From: UPXZ01 sp964568675
GTDB taxonomy: Bacteria > Bacteroidota > Bacteroidia > Bacteroidales > Paludibacteraceae
Assembly (NCBI GenBank): GCA_964568675.1
Contig: CAZMQV010000002.1
Location: 1-64,000 of the forward strand
Reading direction: 5' to 3'
DNA length: 64,000 nt
The notes under the pieces are model-generated. The model did no database searches. It had not been told where the DNA came from and was given only the letters and a program-made list of their open reading frames with translations. The translations under genes were made by a program, and so were the position numbers. Of this stretch, positions 16,701 through 25,777 are shown one piece after another; position 1 is the stretch's first letter, and the number at the start of each line of letters is the position of its first letter.

Positions 16701-18409
16701 GCGAAATGTAATTTGATTGCGCCAACCAAAGTTAATACCCTTGCTTTGTCGTCAAAACTTCCTTCGGAGAATATCTTTGTAGCCAATTTGCGCAGTTTTT
16801 CATCTTCAATTAGCTCCACATTTTTGTAAAAGTAACTGTTAATGTGCTGCTTCACAGTTTCATTTTGCTCATACCAGAGTTGTTCCGGATTCATACCACT
16901 TTTCCACATCGAAGGTATGGGCAGCCGTTTCAAAATTGCACGGCGCATACGGGCTGCACCACGTTTCCATTTGTTGTTGGTTGGTTTGCAAGCGATGGTT
17001 TCCCAGGTGAAATTGACAATTTCGGGATGTAGGGTAGTTATCCAATCCACGTAGATATTCCGGTCTGTTTTATAGCTTTCGGGCATCGCATAGGCAGTAC
17101 TTAGGAAATTACTGTTCAGAAATGGCGAACATGTAGCACCAATTAAGTCGAAATACTGAAATCCAAGACTTTCGTAGGCAAAAATATTATTGTAGATTAC
17201 CGCCAACTCCGCGTTACCGCTATAATTGTCTTCCAATAGCTTTTCGATATACGTTTTTGCTAATTCGGGAACGAATTGTGATGCGTAGAGTCTTCGTTTT
17301 ATTTTTGCTTTATCGACGTTGCAAGCGCTTCCCATCACTGTGTCGCCCATAATTCCGGTGTGTATGCAACCGGAAGTTTCCGAATCAAACTGATTCAAAA
17401 CACTGAACACATGACTAAAGCCAGTGTAATTGCCCATACCATCATTCACTGCAATCACTTCGTCAATTTTAGTTAGCAATTCAGCTTTAAGTTCAAGTTG
17501 ATACATTGGCAGTTGGTAGTGAGTGGCTATTTGCTTGGCGATAACCTCATCGGCATAAGCTTTTTCAGAGAAATTAATTAATGTTTGATTGTGAAATCCA
17601 TTTTCATAAGCAGTCAAAGCAGTCATTCGTGAATCTAAACCTCCACTTAATGTGGTGAAATTCTGTAGTTTGTACTTCTCGTTGAGTTCAAAGCCCAGTT
17701 TTACAGCTTCTGTGAATTTTTTGTCTAACTTTCGAATTGTTTCTTGTCTGTTATCTGTAGTTTGAATGATATTTCGGAGGTGAAAATAGAAATTGCTTTT
17801 CAAGTTTTCTCCATCAAAATAGATGTATTCGCCTGCGCGTAGTTTAGCCACTTCTTTTATCCAACTCAAATCCTCCATCACAAAGCCGCTGCTCAACATC
17901 AGCGAAGCCGCAAGCTCATTCAATGAAAAAGAGATATTCAACGATTTTAGAGTACGACTTAATGTGAATAAATCAGTACTTACAATGAAGTATTCTTTGT
18001 TTTGCAAATAAAACAGTTGTCGCGTGCCGGTCTGATTGTTGAAAGCGATCCATTCGCCTGATCTTTTGTTGTGATACACGCCACAAAAACTCCCCTCGAA
18101 TTCTTCGAAAAAGTATTTGTTACTTTGCTGCATTTTGTCAATAAGCTCCGACGTGTTTGTTGCCTTGTACTTTTGCTTCAATTGAGCCAGATTAAGAATC
18201 GTACCTTCCGAAACACAAAGTAGTTCGTCGGTATTTATCCATATCTTTTCATCAAAAAATCGCGTTGACGTGAATTGTTCTAAATGAAAATACTCACCTA
18301 TCAATTTGCGTTTTATTTTTTTTGTTTCAAAATCAAATTGCGCTTTCCATTCGGGTTTATAGGATGACCCTATTGGCTCTTTGCTTACGATACAAATAAA
18401 TCCGTGCAT
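16697..18409 (-). CDS. Asparagine synthetase-like protein without the glutaminase Cys
   Basis: A 570-residue protein of the AsnB superfamily. The N-terminal 150 residues have the class II amidotransferase fold pattern, but residue 2 is His (MHGF) and not the catalytic Cys, so glutamine hydrolysis is not expected. The ATP-pyrophosphatase loop SGGLDS is intact at 255-260, followed by the expected FSEKAYADEVIAKQIA segment. It may therefore activate a carboxylate with ATP and use ammonia or another amine. Asparagine-synthetase-like proteins in surface-glycan clusters are thought to amidate sugars or act in modification, but the substrate is unknown. Overlaps the flippase by 4 nt. Confidence 0.85.
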   Translation of the reverse strand: MHGFICIVSKEPIGSSYKPEWKAQFDFETKKIKRKLIGEYFHLEQFTSTRFFDEKIWINTDELLCVSEGTILNLAQLKQKYKATNTSELIDKMQQSNKYFFEEFEGSFCGVYHNKRSGEWIAFNNQTGTRQLFYLQNKEYFIVSTDLFTLSRTLKSLNISFSLNELAASLMLSSGFVMEDLSWIKEVAKLRAGEYIYFDGENLKSNFYFHLRNIIQTTDNRQETIRKLDKKFTEAVKLGFELNEKYKLQNFTTLSGGLDSRMTALTAYENGFHNQTLINFSEKAYADEVIAKQIATHYQLPMYQLELKAELLTKIDEVIAVNDGMGNYTGFSHVFSVLNQFDSETSGCIHTGIMGDTVMGSACNVDKAKIKRRLYASQFVPELAKTYIEKLLEDNYSGNAELAVIYNNIFAYESLGFQYFDLIGATCSPFLNSNFLSTAYAMPESYKTDRNIYVDWITTLHPEIVNFTWETIACKPTNNKWKRGAARMRRAILKRLPIPSMWKSGMNPEQLWYEQNETVKQHINSYFYKNVELIEDEKLRKLATKIFSEGSFDDKARVLTLVGAIKLHFA

Positions 18410-18428
18410 TATTTAATGTGTATTGATT

Positions 18429-19253
18429 TTAGCTTTTTACAGCTTTCGATTCTATTTTTATGCTGAAAACTTTATCTAAATTACTATCCGATTCTACAAG
18501 AAATGCTTTTACCGAATCTGATTGGGTGTAAATGGCGCACATGGTGTTGCTCACATGATAGAGATATTGGTGTGCTTCTTTGGGCAGTCCATCTAATATG
18601 GCTTGAATGACCGAATGGCGTGGTGTAACGGGGTCGTAACTATAATCGTGCCACACTATTACGGAATTTTTATCCCGTAATAGCGGGAAAGTATTTTCTG
18701 TATCCGTTTTCACTGCTTCGTATTTATGATCGCCGTCTATGAATATCAAATCAAATTTTTTCCCAAGACTGTTGAAGTTGAATTTTTGTGAATCGGCATG
18801 AATTTGAGTAATGTTATTACGCCCTTTTATCAGACAACCATGTTCATTGGCATATTTATCAGGAAATCCACGGGCAATTATCTCCTCAGGCGAAAGGTTG
18901 ACAGACGTGCATCGCGTATTTGCCACATCAGCCACATTCACAATGCTTTCGCCCCGCCAGGTTCCTATTTCGAGATATTCACATTGCTCAAAACTTTGTG
19001 CGATTAATCTGAGAAGCGCCAAATCGGTAACAAGTGAACCTCCTTCCAGAAATGCGTAATTGTCAACTTTAGCTTCTTTATCTTTTAGAAAATAATTAAA
19101 ATCAATACTTCTGAAACAAGTGTAGCCATAACGCTTTTGTAGGTTCTTTCGGTAAGTGGTTTCATCCTTCAGAATGAGAAACAGCGCCGATGGCGTGCTG
19201 ATTGTTTTGCCTGCTAACAATGCGATAGCCCTTATTTTTTCGTTAAATTTCAT
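18429..19253 (-). CDS. Class I SAM-dependent methyltransferase
   Basis: A 274-residue methyltransferase of the Methyltransf_24/CmcI-like type. Motif I is YLEIGTWRGES (about 97-107), and the post-motif IFIDGDHKYEAVKTD (170-184 region) is the metal- and SAM-associated IDGDH signature, followed by IVWHDY. These proteins often methylate sugars in O-antigen or capsule clusters. The position in the glycan operon supports such a role, but the acceptor cannot be read. 20 nt downstream of the GT4 gene and 19 nt upstream of the asparagine-synthetase-like gene. Confidence 0.8.
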   Translation of the reverse strand: MKFNEKIRAIALLAGKTISTPSALFLILKDETTYRKNLQKRYGYTCFRSIDFNYFLKDKEAKVDNYAFLEGGSLVTDLALLRLIAQSFEQCEYLEIGTWRGESIVNVADVANTRCTSVNLSPEEIIARGFPDKYANEHGCLIKGRNNITQIHADSQKFNFNSLGKKFDLIFIDGDHKYEAVKTDTENTFPLLRDKNSVIVWHDYSYDPVTPRHSVIQAILDGLPKEAHQYLYHVSNTMCAIYTQSDSVKAFLVESDSNLDKVFSIKIESKAVKS

Positions 19254-19273
19254 GTTATTATCTTCTTGATTTG

Positions 19274-20434
19274 CTACTTTGATGGTGTCTCAGTAGAAAT
19301 TATTTGGCTGTAAATATCAAAAAACTTTTTCCCAATTCGCTCGTAACTAAATTCATTCGCTGCTTTTTCGCTTATTAGTTTGGAGTTGTATTTTCCGGTA
19401 TTGTCGAGCAGCTTGTTTATTGCCTCCACCAATTGATGTTCATTACCCACATCCACCAATATCCCATTTTCATCCGTGATGTATTTCGGGGCAATTCCCA
19501 CACGGGTGCTTATTACAGCTTTGCCGGAGACCAATGCTTCCTGAACCACAACTCCTGCCGATTCGTAGTTCGAAAACTGAACAATAGCATCAACATCGTG
19601 CATCAACTTTGCTAATGCTTCCGATGTTTGCATTCCGGTAAATACTACTGTTCCGGCAGGGAAATTAAGGGACTCGAAATATTGATATGTCATTTCAAAG
19701 TCATCGCCTGTGCCAACCAGAATTAGTTGAAAATCATTTCTTTGCAGCGATATTTCTTTGACAGCGCGTAAAAGTCCAAACAGGTTTTTGTGTTGCTCGT
19801 AAAAACAACTTACATTTAGCAGCTGTTTTTTTGTTTTCTCGCTTATGGTGGGATAATTTTTGTAAAAACAGTTGTCAACTACATTTTCAACAATTTCGCA
19901 GCGTGTAAGCAACAACTTATTAAACTCCAATCCTTCTTTCAATTCGGAAGAAACAGGCATAATGCAAGCAGCATTTCTAACCGCTATGCGAGCTAAAAAA
20001 CGCCGGAATGCTCCTCGAAACATATTTTGCGACTTCAACATGCGAGTCCAATGCTCAGTGATTACGTAGGGCGTGCCACAGCATTTTTTATAAAGATAAG
20101 CAATAATTGGAGTGCGCGTAAGCACATTGCTATGCACAATGTCTGGTTCCCAATTCTCCTTTTTCAGTTCATCAAATGCTTTGCGATAAGCACGAAGATA
20201 ATTTATTGTTTTACTCAATTTTCCGTTGCCAGTGGGGTAGTACACGTAAAGTTGCTTTACTTGTTTGTATCTGTTTGTTATTAGTTCAAAATCTTTGATT
20301 TGCGTTTCGGGTTGAATGTAAATCACCCGTACGTTGGCATACAAACTCACAGCGTCCGCGTGTTTTTGCACAAAAAGCCCCAACATGTCATCTTGTCGGT
20401 GTGGATACCAAAGCGATATGAATAATACGTTCAT
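19274..20434 (-). CDS. Glycosyltransferase family 4
   Basis: A 386-residue GT-B fold glycosyltransferase. It begins MNVLFISLWYPHRQDDMLG, where the N-terminal domain binds the acceptor, and contains HSNVLTR and PYVITEHW. The C-terminal nucleotide-sugar site is marked by NYESAGVVVQEALVSGKAVISTRVG, the EX7E-type motif of GT4 (two glutamates in ESAGVVVQE). It is expected to transfer a sugar to a lipid-linked glycan on the cytoplasmic face. Translation is coupled to the upstream gene through an ATGA overlap at 20434-20431. Confidence 0.9.
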   Translation of the reverse strand: MNVLFISLWYPHRQDDMLGLFVQKHADAVSLYANVRVIYIQPETQIKDFELITNRYKQVKQLYVYYPTGNGKLSKTINYLRAYRKAFDELKKENWEPDIVHSNVLTRTPIIAYLYKKCCGTPYVITEHWTRMLKSQNMFRGAFRRFLARIAVRNAACIMPVSSELKEGLEFNKLLLTRCEIVENVVDNCFYKNYPTISEKTKKQLLNVSCFYEQHKNLFGLLRAVKEISLQRNDFQLILVGTGDDFEMTYQYFESLNFPAGTVVFTGMQTSEALAKLMHDVDAIVQFSNYESAGVVVQEALVSGKAVISTRVGIAPKYITDENGILVDVGNEHQLVEAINKLLDNTGKYNSKLISEKAANEFSYERIGKKFFDIYSQIISTETPSK

Positions 20435-21315
20435 AATTTACCGGTTAAAAAAATTGGTCTGAACCTTTTGATTAATGGATAGTGAACTTCGTAAGCGCCA
20501 AATCCGCGATAAAACCGAGCTACTCCTTCAATCATCGAACCCTCGAAATCAAAAATTACTTCACAGCCTGCATGATCCACAATAACCGCATCAATTAACT
20601 GAAACATGGCGAATTGCTTTTTCCCCTTTTCGTTCGATATCGGTAGCAGATTGATAATTCTTTTTGCTGATTTAAGCAGGCAAAGTGCGGCTATTAGTTT
20701 CTTGTTTTCATCTCTTATTCCATATATATCTAAACGTCGTAGTTTGGAAGCATTCGTTAGTAATTTGTTGGTAATAATAATGTTAGCTCTATTGTAATTT
20801 GTTTCTGTATTGCGATAAAACTCCAGAAAGTCATCCACATTCACTTGCCTGTCAATACTGTTTTTATTCGTTTTTGCTTTCGCGATATTTCGAAGTGTAT
20901 TTTTTGCAAAATTCCGTTGAAGTTCATTTGCAGACAAATTCAAGTCGAGAAGCAAATTAATTCGAGTGGCTCCAACATCGGTGAAATTGTTTTTTTCGTT
21001 CAATTGCATTTCATAACTTAAATATGGGATTTTAGCTATGAATTTTTTAAACGTTTCGGGGCTAATATCATGTTTGGAAAAAACGCCCAATTGCTGAGTT
21101 AGTACAGGCTGGACAATATATTTTACTCCAAATTTTTTCTTTACAGGAAGAGGCATCAGATATTCGTAATTGCCAGCTATCAATGCTTCCCATTCCGGCG
21201 AAACCGCATTCAGATACCAACTTTCGGCATATATCAGGAAATTAATCGATTGGTTTACAACTTCATCCCAAAGTCGTAAGTCAATTTCCCTATGATGTAA
21301 TAATTTAATTACCAT
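20431..21315 (-). CDS. GNAT/FemAB-like acyl- or aminoacyltransferase
   Basis: A 294-residue cytoplasmic protein with two GNAT-like halves. The ending FDFEGSMIEGVARFYRGFGA is a signature of FemAB-like/GNAT transferases found in Bacteroidetes polysaccharide clusters. The middle segment NTLRNIAKAKTNK is a basic helix typical of this group. It is the first gene of the minus-strand glycan operon and directly overlaps the GT4 gene, which suggests that it acylates or aminoacylates a sugar. The donor is unknown. Confidence 0.7.
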   Translation of the reverse strand: MVIKLLHHREIDLRLWDEVVNQSINFLIYAESWYLNAVSPEWEALIAGNYEYLMPLPVKKKFGVKYIVQPVLTQQLGVFSKHDISPETFKKFIAKIPYLSYEMQLNEKNNFTDVGATRINLLLDLNLSANELQRNFAKNTLRNIAKAKTNKNSIDRQVNVDDFLEFYRNTETNYNRANIIITNKLLTNASKLRRLDIYGIRDENKKLIAALCLLKSAKRIINLLPISNEKGKKQFAMFQLIDAVIVDHAGCEVIFDFEGSMIEGVARFYRGFGAYEVHYPLIKRFRPIFLTGKL

Positions 21316-21336
21316 GCCTGATTTGTGTTAGTTATA

Positions 21337-21344
21337 CAAAGTTA
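21337..21344 (-). promoter_or_regulatory. -7 promoter box of the surface-glycan operon
   Basis: TAACTTTG on the minus strand, 21 nt before the first ATG of the five-gene operon. It is divergent from the bactofilin promoter. Confidence 0.55.
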
Positions 21345-21429
21345 ATTGTTTTACCAGACTTCGGGGTTAAATAAATGAACATTTAATAGAATTTTTGGAT
21401 TTTAATTTTCCTCTACTGATTTTTTTCTC

Positions 21430-21437
21430 TATTTTTG
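21430..21437 (+). promoter_or_regulatory. -7 promoter box for the bactofilin gene
   Basis: TATTTTTG followed by CC. The leader to the ATG at 21473 is about 30 nt. Confidence 0.6.
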
Positions 21438-21472
21438 CCAAAGTTTTTTTTCAAAATAAAAATCATTAGATT

Positions 21473-21886
21473 ATGGCGCGATACAAAGATGATTTCGACA
21501 ATACTATGCCGGTATCCAACGGCGGAATTATTAATATTATAGCCACAGGCACCAAAATTATTGGAAAAGTCATAGTTGAATCCGACTTTAGGCTCGATGG
21601 CGAGATTGAAGGTGATATCATTAGCAAAACCAAAGTTGTAATTGGTGAAAAAGGCTATCTTAAAGGCTCATTGTCTTGTGCGAATGCGGAAATAATTGGA
21701 AAAGTGAGCGGCAATGTTCATGCAAGTCAGTCTCTTACGTTGCGCTCCACTGCCGAATTGAATGGAGATGTGAAAATAAAATCCTTGATTGTGGAGCCAA
21801 ACGCCATTTTTAACGGAACATGCTCCATGAAGGATATATCACAATCAAATATACCGACTTTGGACAAAAGTAATACGATAGAATAA
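21473..21886 (+). CDS. Bactofilin (polymer-forming cytoskeletal protein)
   Basis: A 137-residue bactofilin. After a 20-residue flexible N-terminus there is a right-handed beta-helix of short repeats: TGTKIIGKVIVESDFRLDGEI, SKTKVVIGEKGYLKGSL, ANAEIIGKVSGNVHA and SLTLRSTAELNGDVKIKSL. Bactofilins polymerise without nucleotide into membrane-associated filaments that position cell-wall or surface-assembly machinery. Divergent from the surface-glycan operon, so a scaffolding link is possible but unproven. No M23 peptidase neighbour, which often accompanies bactofilins. Confidence 0.92.
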   Translation: MARYKDDFDNTMPVSNGGIINIIATGTKIIGKVIVESDFRLDGEIEGDIISKTKVVIGEKGYLKGSLSCANAEIIGKVSGNVHASQSLTLRSTAELNGDVKIKSLIVEPNAIFNGTCSMKDISQSNIPTLDKSNTIE

Positions 21887-21919
21887 AAAAAGGTTGAGCC
21901 TACGCTTAACCTTTTTTTA
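21885..21919 (+). terminator. Rho-independent terminator after bactofilin
   Basis: Stem 21885-21899 with 21904-21918 (one G-T pair), 4-nt loop, ending in T7. It overlaps the stop codon. Confidence 0.85.
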
Positions 21920-22104
21920 TTTGTCAATCTAAAGGATGAGATTAAGTTTTTATTTTTAAATAATGATTAAATATCTCAAAACTCGTTTATCCTTATTGAT
22001 GAATGCTAAATGAGACCAAAAAGAGAGGTAAAAGAATTAATAAACTGAAATCAGAGATATATATTTAAATTTCAATTGTTTACAATAAGAGAAAAAAAAT
22101 ATTT

Positions 22105-23091
22105 ATGAAATACAAAGCACTTTATGTAACAGAAGAAGATGGTAAGTTTAACCAAAACATCTGTCAGTTGGACACTTCCGATTTGCCTCAAAACGAAGTG
22201 TTGATTCGCGTTCATTATTCTTCATTAAACTACAAAGACGCGCTCTCGGCTACCGGCAACAAAGGAGTTACACGAAAATATCCACACACACCGGGTATCG
22301 ATGCTGTTGGAGTAGTTGAAGAAACATCCTCGTCGCAATTTGCTGTAGGTGAGCAGGTTATTGTTACAAGCTATGACTTGGGTATGAATACACCCGGAGG
22401 TTTTGGGCAGTATATCAAAGTTCCTGCCAATTGGATTGTAAAACTACCGGAATATTTGAGCATGAAAGAAGCAATGATTATTGGTACTGCCGGTTTCACA
22501 TCAGGCATAGCAGTTTCACTCCTTCAAGAAAAAGTGAAACCTGCTGATGGACAGGTGATTGTAACCGGAGCAACTGGGGGAGTTGGGTCTGTTGCGCTCA
22601 ATATTCTATCAAAATTGGGTTACAATACAGTAGCTGTTTCAGGCAAAATGGAAGAACAGGAATTTCTGCGCATTTTGGGTGCAAAAGAGATTATATTACG
22701 ATCCGATTTTCTGAAATTAGAGAAAAAACCCATTTTGTCGGCACGTTATACGGGCGCAATCGACACCGTCGGAGGCGAATATCTCGAGAATATTTTAAAA
22801 ACTCTGAATCCGCAAGGCATGGTTGCTACATGTGGTAGTGTTGCCGGCATAAACCTGAATATCAGTGTTTTCCCATTTATTTTACGCGGAATAACACTAA
22901 CGGGTATTTCTGCGCAAAACTATCCGCTTGAGCTACGTCCCGAAATGTGGGAGAAATTAGGCAATGCCTGGAGGCCGGATTATTTGTTGAAAAACTTTAA
23001 TGAAATCTCAATAAATGAATTGCCAAAAGCAATCGAATTGATACTTCAGGGCAAGCTGAAAGGTAGAACCATTGTCAATATGATTGATTAA
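22105..23091 (+). CDS. YhdH/YhfP-family quinone oxidoreductase
   Basis: A 328-residue zinc-independent medium-chain dehydrogenase/reductase. The N-terminal catalytic domain contains SSLNYKDALSATG and the HTPGIDAVGVV signature, and the Rossmann fold has the NADPH motif VTGATGGVGS at about 154-163. The closest characterised members are E. coli YhdH/AcuI, an NADPH-dependent acrylyl-CoA reductase, so an acryloyl-CoA-like substrate is a reasonable guess. No Zn-binding Cys/His set is present. Single gene between the bactofilin and PurF-like genes. No clear promoter box was found. Confidence 0.88.
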   Translation: MKYKALYVTEEDGKFNQNICQLDTSDLPQNEVLIRVHYSSLNYKDALSATGNKGVTRKYPHTPGIDAVGVVEETSSSQFAVGEQVIVTSYDLGMNTPGGFGQYIKVPANWIVKLPEYLSMKEAMIIGTAGFTSGIAVSLLQEKVKPADGQVIVTGATGGVGSVALNILSKLGYNTVAVSGKMEEQEFLRILGAKEIILRSDFLKLEKKPILSARYTGAIDTVGGEYLENILKTLNPQGMVATCGSVAGINLNISVFPFILRGITLTGISAQNYPLELRPEMWEKLGNAWRPDYLLKNFNEISINELPKAIELILQGKLKGRTIVNMID

Positions 23092-23151
23092 CGAATTTTT
23101 TATTCCAAATTAAATAGTACATAATTAAACCCAATAACGATTTATTTTTTT

Positions 23152-24945
23152 ATGAGTGGAATTGCGATGATACGGCTTTTGAAGCCGCTCGATTATTATC
23201 AAAAAAAATACGATACATGGCAGTATGGACTGAATAAAATGTATCTTCTGATGGAAAAACAACACAATCGCGGACAGGAAGGAGCCGGTCTTGCTACTGT
23301 GAAATTGGACATTCCTCCAGGAGAAGAATATATCTGGCGCGAACGCATCGAAGGTAAAAATGCCATTCAGCAAATTTTTGCGAGTATTGGCAATAAAATG
23401 GAGAAATTCAAAGGAGATTTGGATGACGCTGATCTTGCCAAACAAGAATTGCCTTTTGCCGGAGAAATATGTCTTGGGTATTTAAGATACAGTAGCACCA
23501 ACTGGAGTGGGGTGTCTTATGTGCATCCTTTCCTCCGTCGTCACAACTGGAAAGCGAGAACCTTAATGCTTGCCGGCGACTTTAACCTGACCAATGTTGA
23601 TGACGTTTTCAAGCGACTAATCGATCAGGGTCAACACCCACGCGATAAAGCTGATACATTTCTTATTCTTGAGTCTCTTGGCAATAAGCTCGACAACGAA
23701 GTGCAGACTGAATATGATTTAATTAGGCAGCGTTATTCCAATGACCGAATTATTACCCAAAAAATTGAAGCTCAGATCGATATACCTTCATTTATCCGAA
23801 AATCCGAAAAACATTGGGATGGTGGTTATGCTATTTGTGGCGTGCTGGGACATGGCGATTCTTTTGTATTTCGCGATCCTGATGGTATTCGCACTGCTTT
23901 TTATTATAAAAATGACGAAATAGCTGTTGTAACATCCGAACGAGCTGCATTACAAACAGTTATGGGAGTTAATGAAGAAGACATCAAAGAGATTGAACCG
24001 GGTCAAATAATGATTATCAAAATAAATGGCGACATAGTTTTTGATACAATACGCATTCCTGCACGGCCTAAAATGGCTTGTTCGTTCGAACGAATCTATA
24101 CTTCTCGCGGTAGTGATATTGATATTTATAAAGAAAGAAAAAAACTTGGGGCATCGTTAGCCGAATCAATTCTGAAATCAATTGATAATGACCTGGATAA
24201 TTCGGTTTTCTCGTTTATCCCCAATACGGCAGAAGTCGCTTTTTTTGGTATGATTCAAGGAATTAAGAAACTAACCGGAGTTGATCCACACATCGAAAAG
24301 GTGCTGATTAAAGACATCAAACTTCGCACGTTTATTTCTCAGAATAAAGAACGAAACGACCTTGCGAAGCACGTTTACGATGTGTCCTGGGGTTCCATTC
24401 GCAGAGGGAAAAAAGATAATTTGGTGGTAATTGACGACTCGATTGTGCGTGGTACTACATTGAAACAGAATATATTATCCATTATTAATCGTCTGGAACC
24501 AAAAAAAATTATTGTGGTGTCATCAGCACCTCAGGTACTCTATCCGGATTATTATGGAATTGACATGTCCAAAATGGATGAATTTTGCGCATTCAGGGCT
24601 GCAATTAAACTTTTGAAAGAAAACAATCAACAGAAAGTTATTTATGAAGTATATCAGCGATGCAAAGCGCAGGAAAACCTTCCTCGCGAACAAATGGTGA
24701 ACTACGTAAAAGAGATATACGCCCCTTTCTCACAAGAAGAAATTGCGAAGCAAATAGCGAAAATGCTCACTCCTTATGATGTAGATTGTCCCGTTGAGTT
24801 GGTTTTCCAAACAGTAGAAAGTTTAAACCGTGTTTGCCCCAACCATAAAGGCGATTGGTATTTTACCGGTAATTATCCTACTGCCGGAGGTAATGTGCAA
24901 ATTAACAAAGCATTTATAAACTATTACGAAAAAAAAGAGATGTAG
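23152..24945 (+). CDS. PurF-like amidophosphoribosyltransferase, glutaminase Cys replaced by Ser
   Basis: A 597-residue protein of the long Bacteroidetes amidophosphoribosyltransferase type: N-terminal class II glutaminase domain (1-280) and C-terminal PRTase domain. The PRPP loop VVIDDSIVRGTTLKQN (about 425-440) is intact. The N-terminus reads MSGIAMIRLLKPL where family members have a Cys before GxAMIRLLKPL: the nucleophile is Ser2 (codon AGT; TGT would be Cys). No upstream in-frame Cys exists. The substrate loops are also unusual (GYLRYSSTNWSG, LAGDFNLTN). Glutamine hydrolysis is therefore doubtful. It may use ammonia, serve another PRPP-dependent reaction, or be regulatory. It lies 106 nt before hisA. 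Confidence 0.82.
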   Translation: MSGIAMIRLLKPLDYYQKKYDTWQYGLNKMYLLMEKQHNRGQEGAGLATVKLDIPPGEEYIWRERIEGKNAIQQIFASIGNKMEKFKGDLDDADLAKQELPFAGEICLGYLRYSSTNWSGVSYVHPFLRRHNWKARTLMLAGDFNLTNVDDVFKRLIDQGQHPRDKADTFLILESLGNKLDNEVQTEYDLIRQRYSNDRIITQKIEAQIDIPSFIRKSEKHWDGGYAICGVLGHGDSFVFRDPDGIRTAFYYKNDEIAVVTSERAALQTVMGVNEEDIKEIEPGQIMIIKINGDIVFDTIRIPARPKMACSFERIYTSRGSDIDIYKERKKLGASLAESILKSIDNDLDNSVFSFIPNTAEVAFFGMIQGIKKLTGVDPHIEKVLIKDIKLRTFISQNKERNDLAKHVYDVSWGSIRRGKKDNLVVIDDSIVRGTTLKQNILSIINRLEPKKIIVVSSAPQVLYPDYYGIDMSKMDEFCAFRAAIKLLKENNQQKVIYEVYQRCKAQENLPREQMVNYVKEIYAPFSQEEIAKQIAKMLTPYDVDCPVELVFQTVESLNRVCPNHKGDWYFTGNYPTAGGNVQINKAFINYYEKKEM

Positions 24946-25051
24946 CGAGCTGTTGTTGGCTTTGAAGTGATTCATTTTTAAATTGAATCTACGCTTGTTC
25001 GATACACTAATTTTACTCAATAGAATATCTTAAAATACAATTTAAAACTAT

Positions 25052-25777
25052 ATGATTGAATTAATACCTGCAATTGACATCATTGAAGGAAAATGTGTAC
25101 GCCTTACCCAAGGCGACTATACGCGGAAAACCATCTATAACGAAAATCCGCTTGAAGTAGCAAAGGCATTTGAGCAGGCAGGCATCACCCGGTTGCATGT
25201 AGTAGATTTGGATGGTGCAAAAGCAGGTCGAATCATTAATTATAAAGTTCTGGAGTCCATCGCCTCTAATACCGAATTAGTTGTTGATTTTGGTGGTGGT
25301 TTGAAATCTGATGATGATTTGCGCATCGCTTTTGAGTCGGGTGCCGATATGATAACCGGAGGCAGTATTGCGGTTAAAAAACCCGATGTATTTCAAAAAT
25401 GGCTTCAAACCTATGGCAATGAACGTATTATTCTTGGCGCGGATGTTAAGAATGAAAAAATAGCTGTAAGCGGTTGGATAGAAACTACTGATATTGAGCT
25501 TGTTGATTTTCTGAAATCATATTGTGAAGCGGGAATTAAAAAAGTAATCTGTACCGATATCAGCAAAGATGGAATGCTCGAAGGCCCTTCAATTGAGCTT
25601 TACAAAAAACTCATTCGTACGCTGCCGGATATATTCCTTATTGCAAGCGGAGGTGTTTCGTCTCTTCGTGATTTGGAACTTCTCGATGAAGCCGGAATTC
25701 AAGCAGTGATATTTGGAAAAGCAATTTATGAGGGGAAAATCAGTCTTAAAGAATTGGAAAGATTAACTCAAAGATAG
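25052..25777 (+). CDS. hisA: HisA, ProFAR isomerase
   Basis: A 241-residue (beta-alpha)8 barrel that isomerises ProFAR to PRFAR, the fourth step of histidine synthesis. The N-terminal half-barrel begins MIELIPAIDIIEGKCVRL with the general-base Asp8. The second half has CTDISKDGMLEGPS with the catalytic Asp, and the phosphate sites DFGGGLKSDDD and ASGGVSSLRDLELL. It is not HisF because GxAIYEGK ends the barrel. In most Bacteroidetes hisA lies within hisGDCBHAF; here no other his gene is adjacent, and it is followed by 868 bp of non-coding, repeat-bearing DNA. Confidence 0.95.
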   Translation: MIELIPAIDIIEGKCVRLTQGDYTRKTIYNENPLEVAKAFEQAGITRLHVVDLDGAKAGRIINYKVLESIASNTELVVDFGGGLKSDDDLRIAFESGADMITGGSIAVKKPDVFQKWLQTYGNERIILGADVKNEKIAVSGWIETTDIELVDFLKSYCEAGIKKVICTDISKDGMLEGPSIELYKKLIRTLPDIFLIASGGVSSLRDLELLDEAGIQAVIFGKAIYEGKISLKELERLTQR

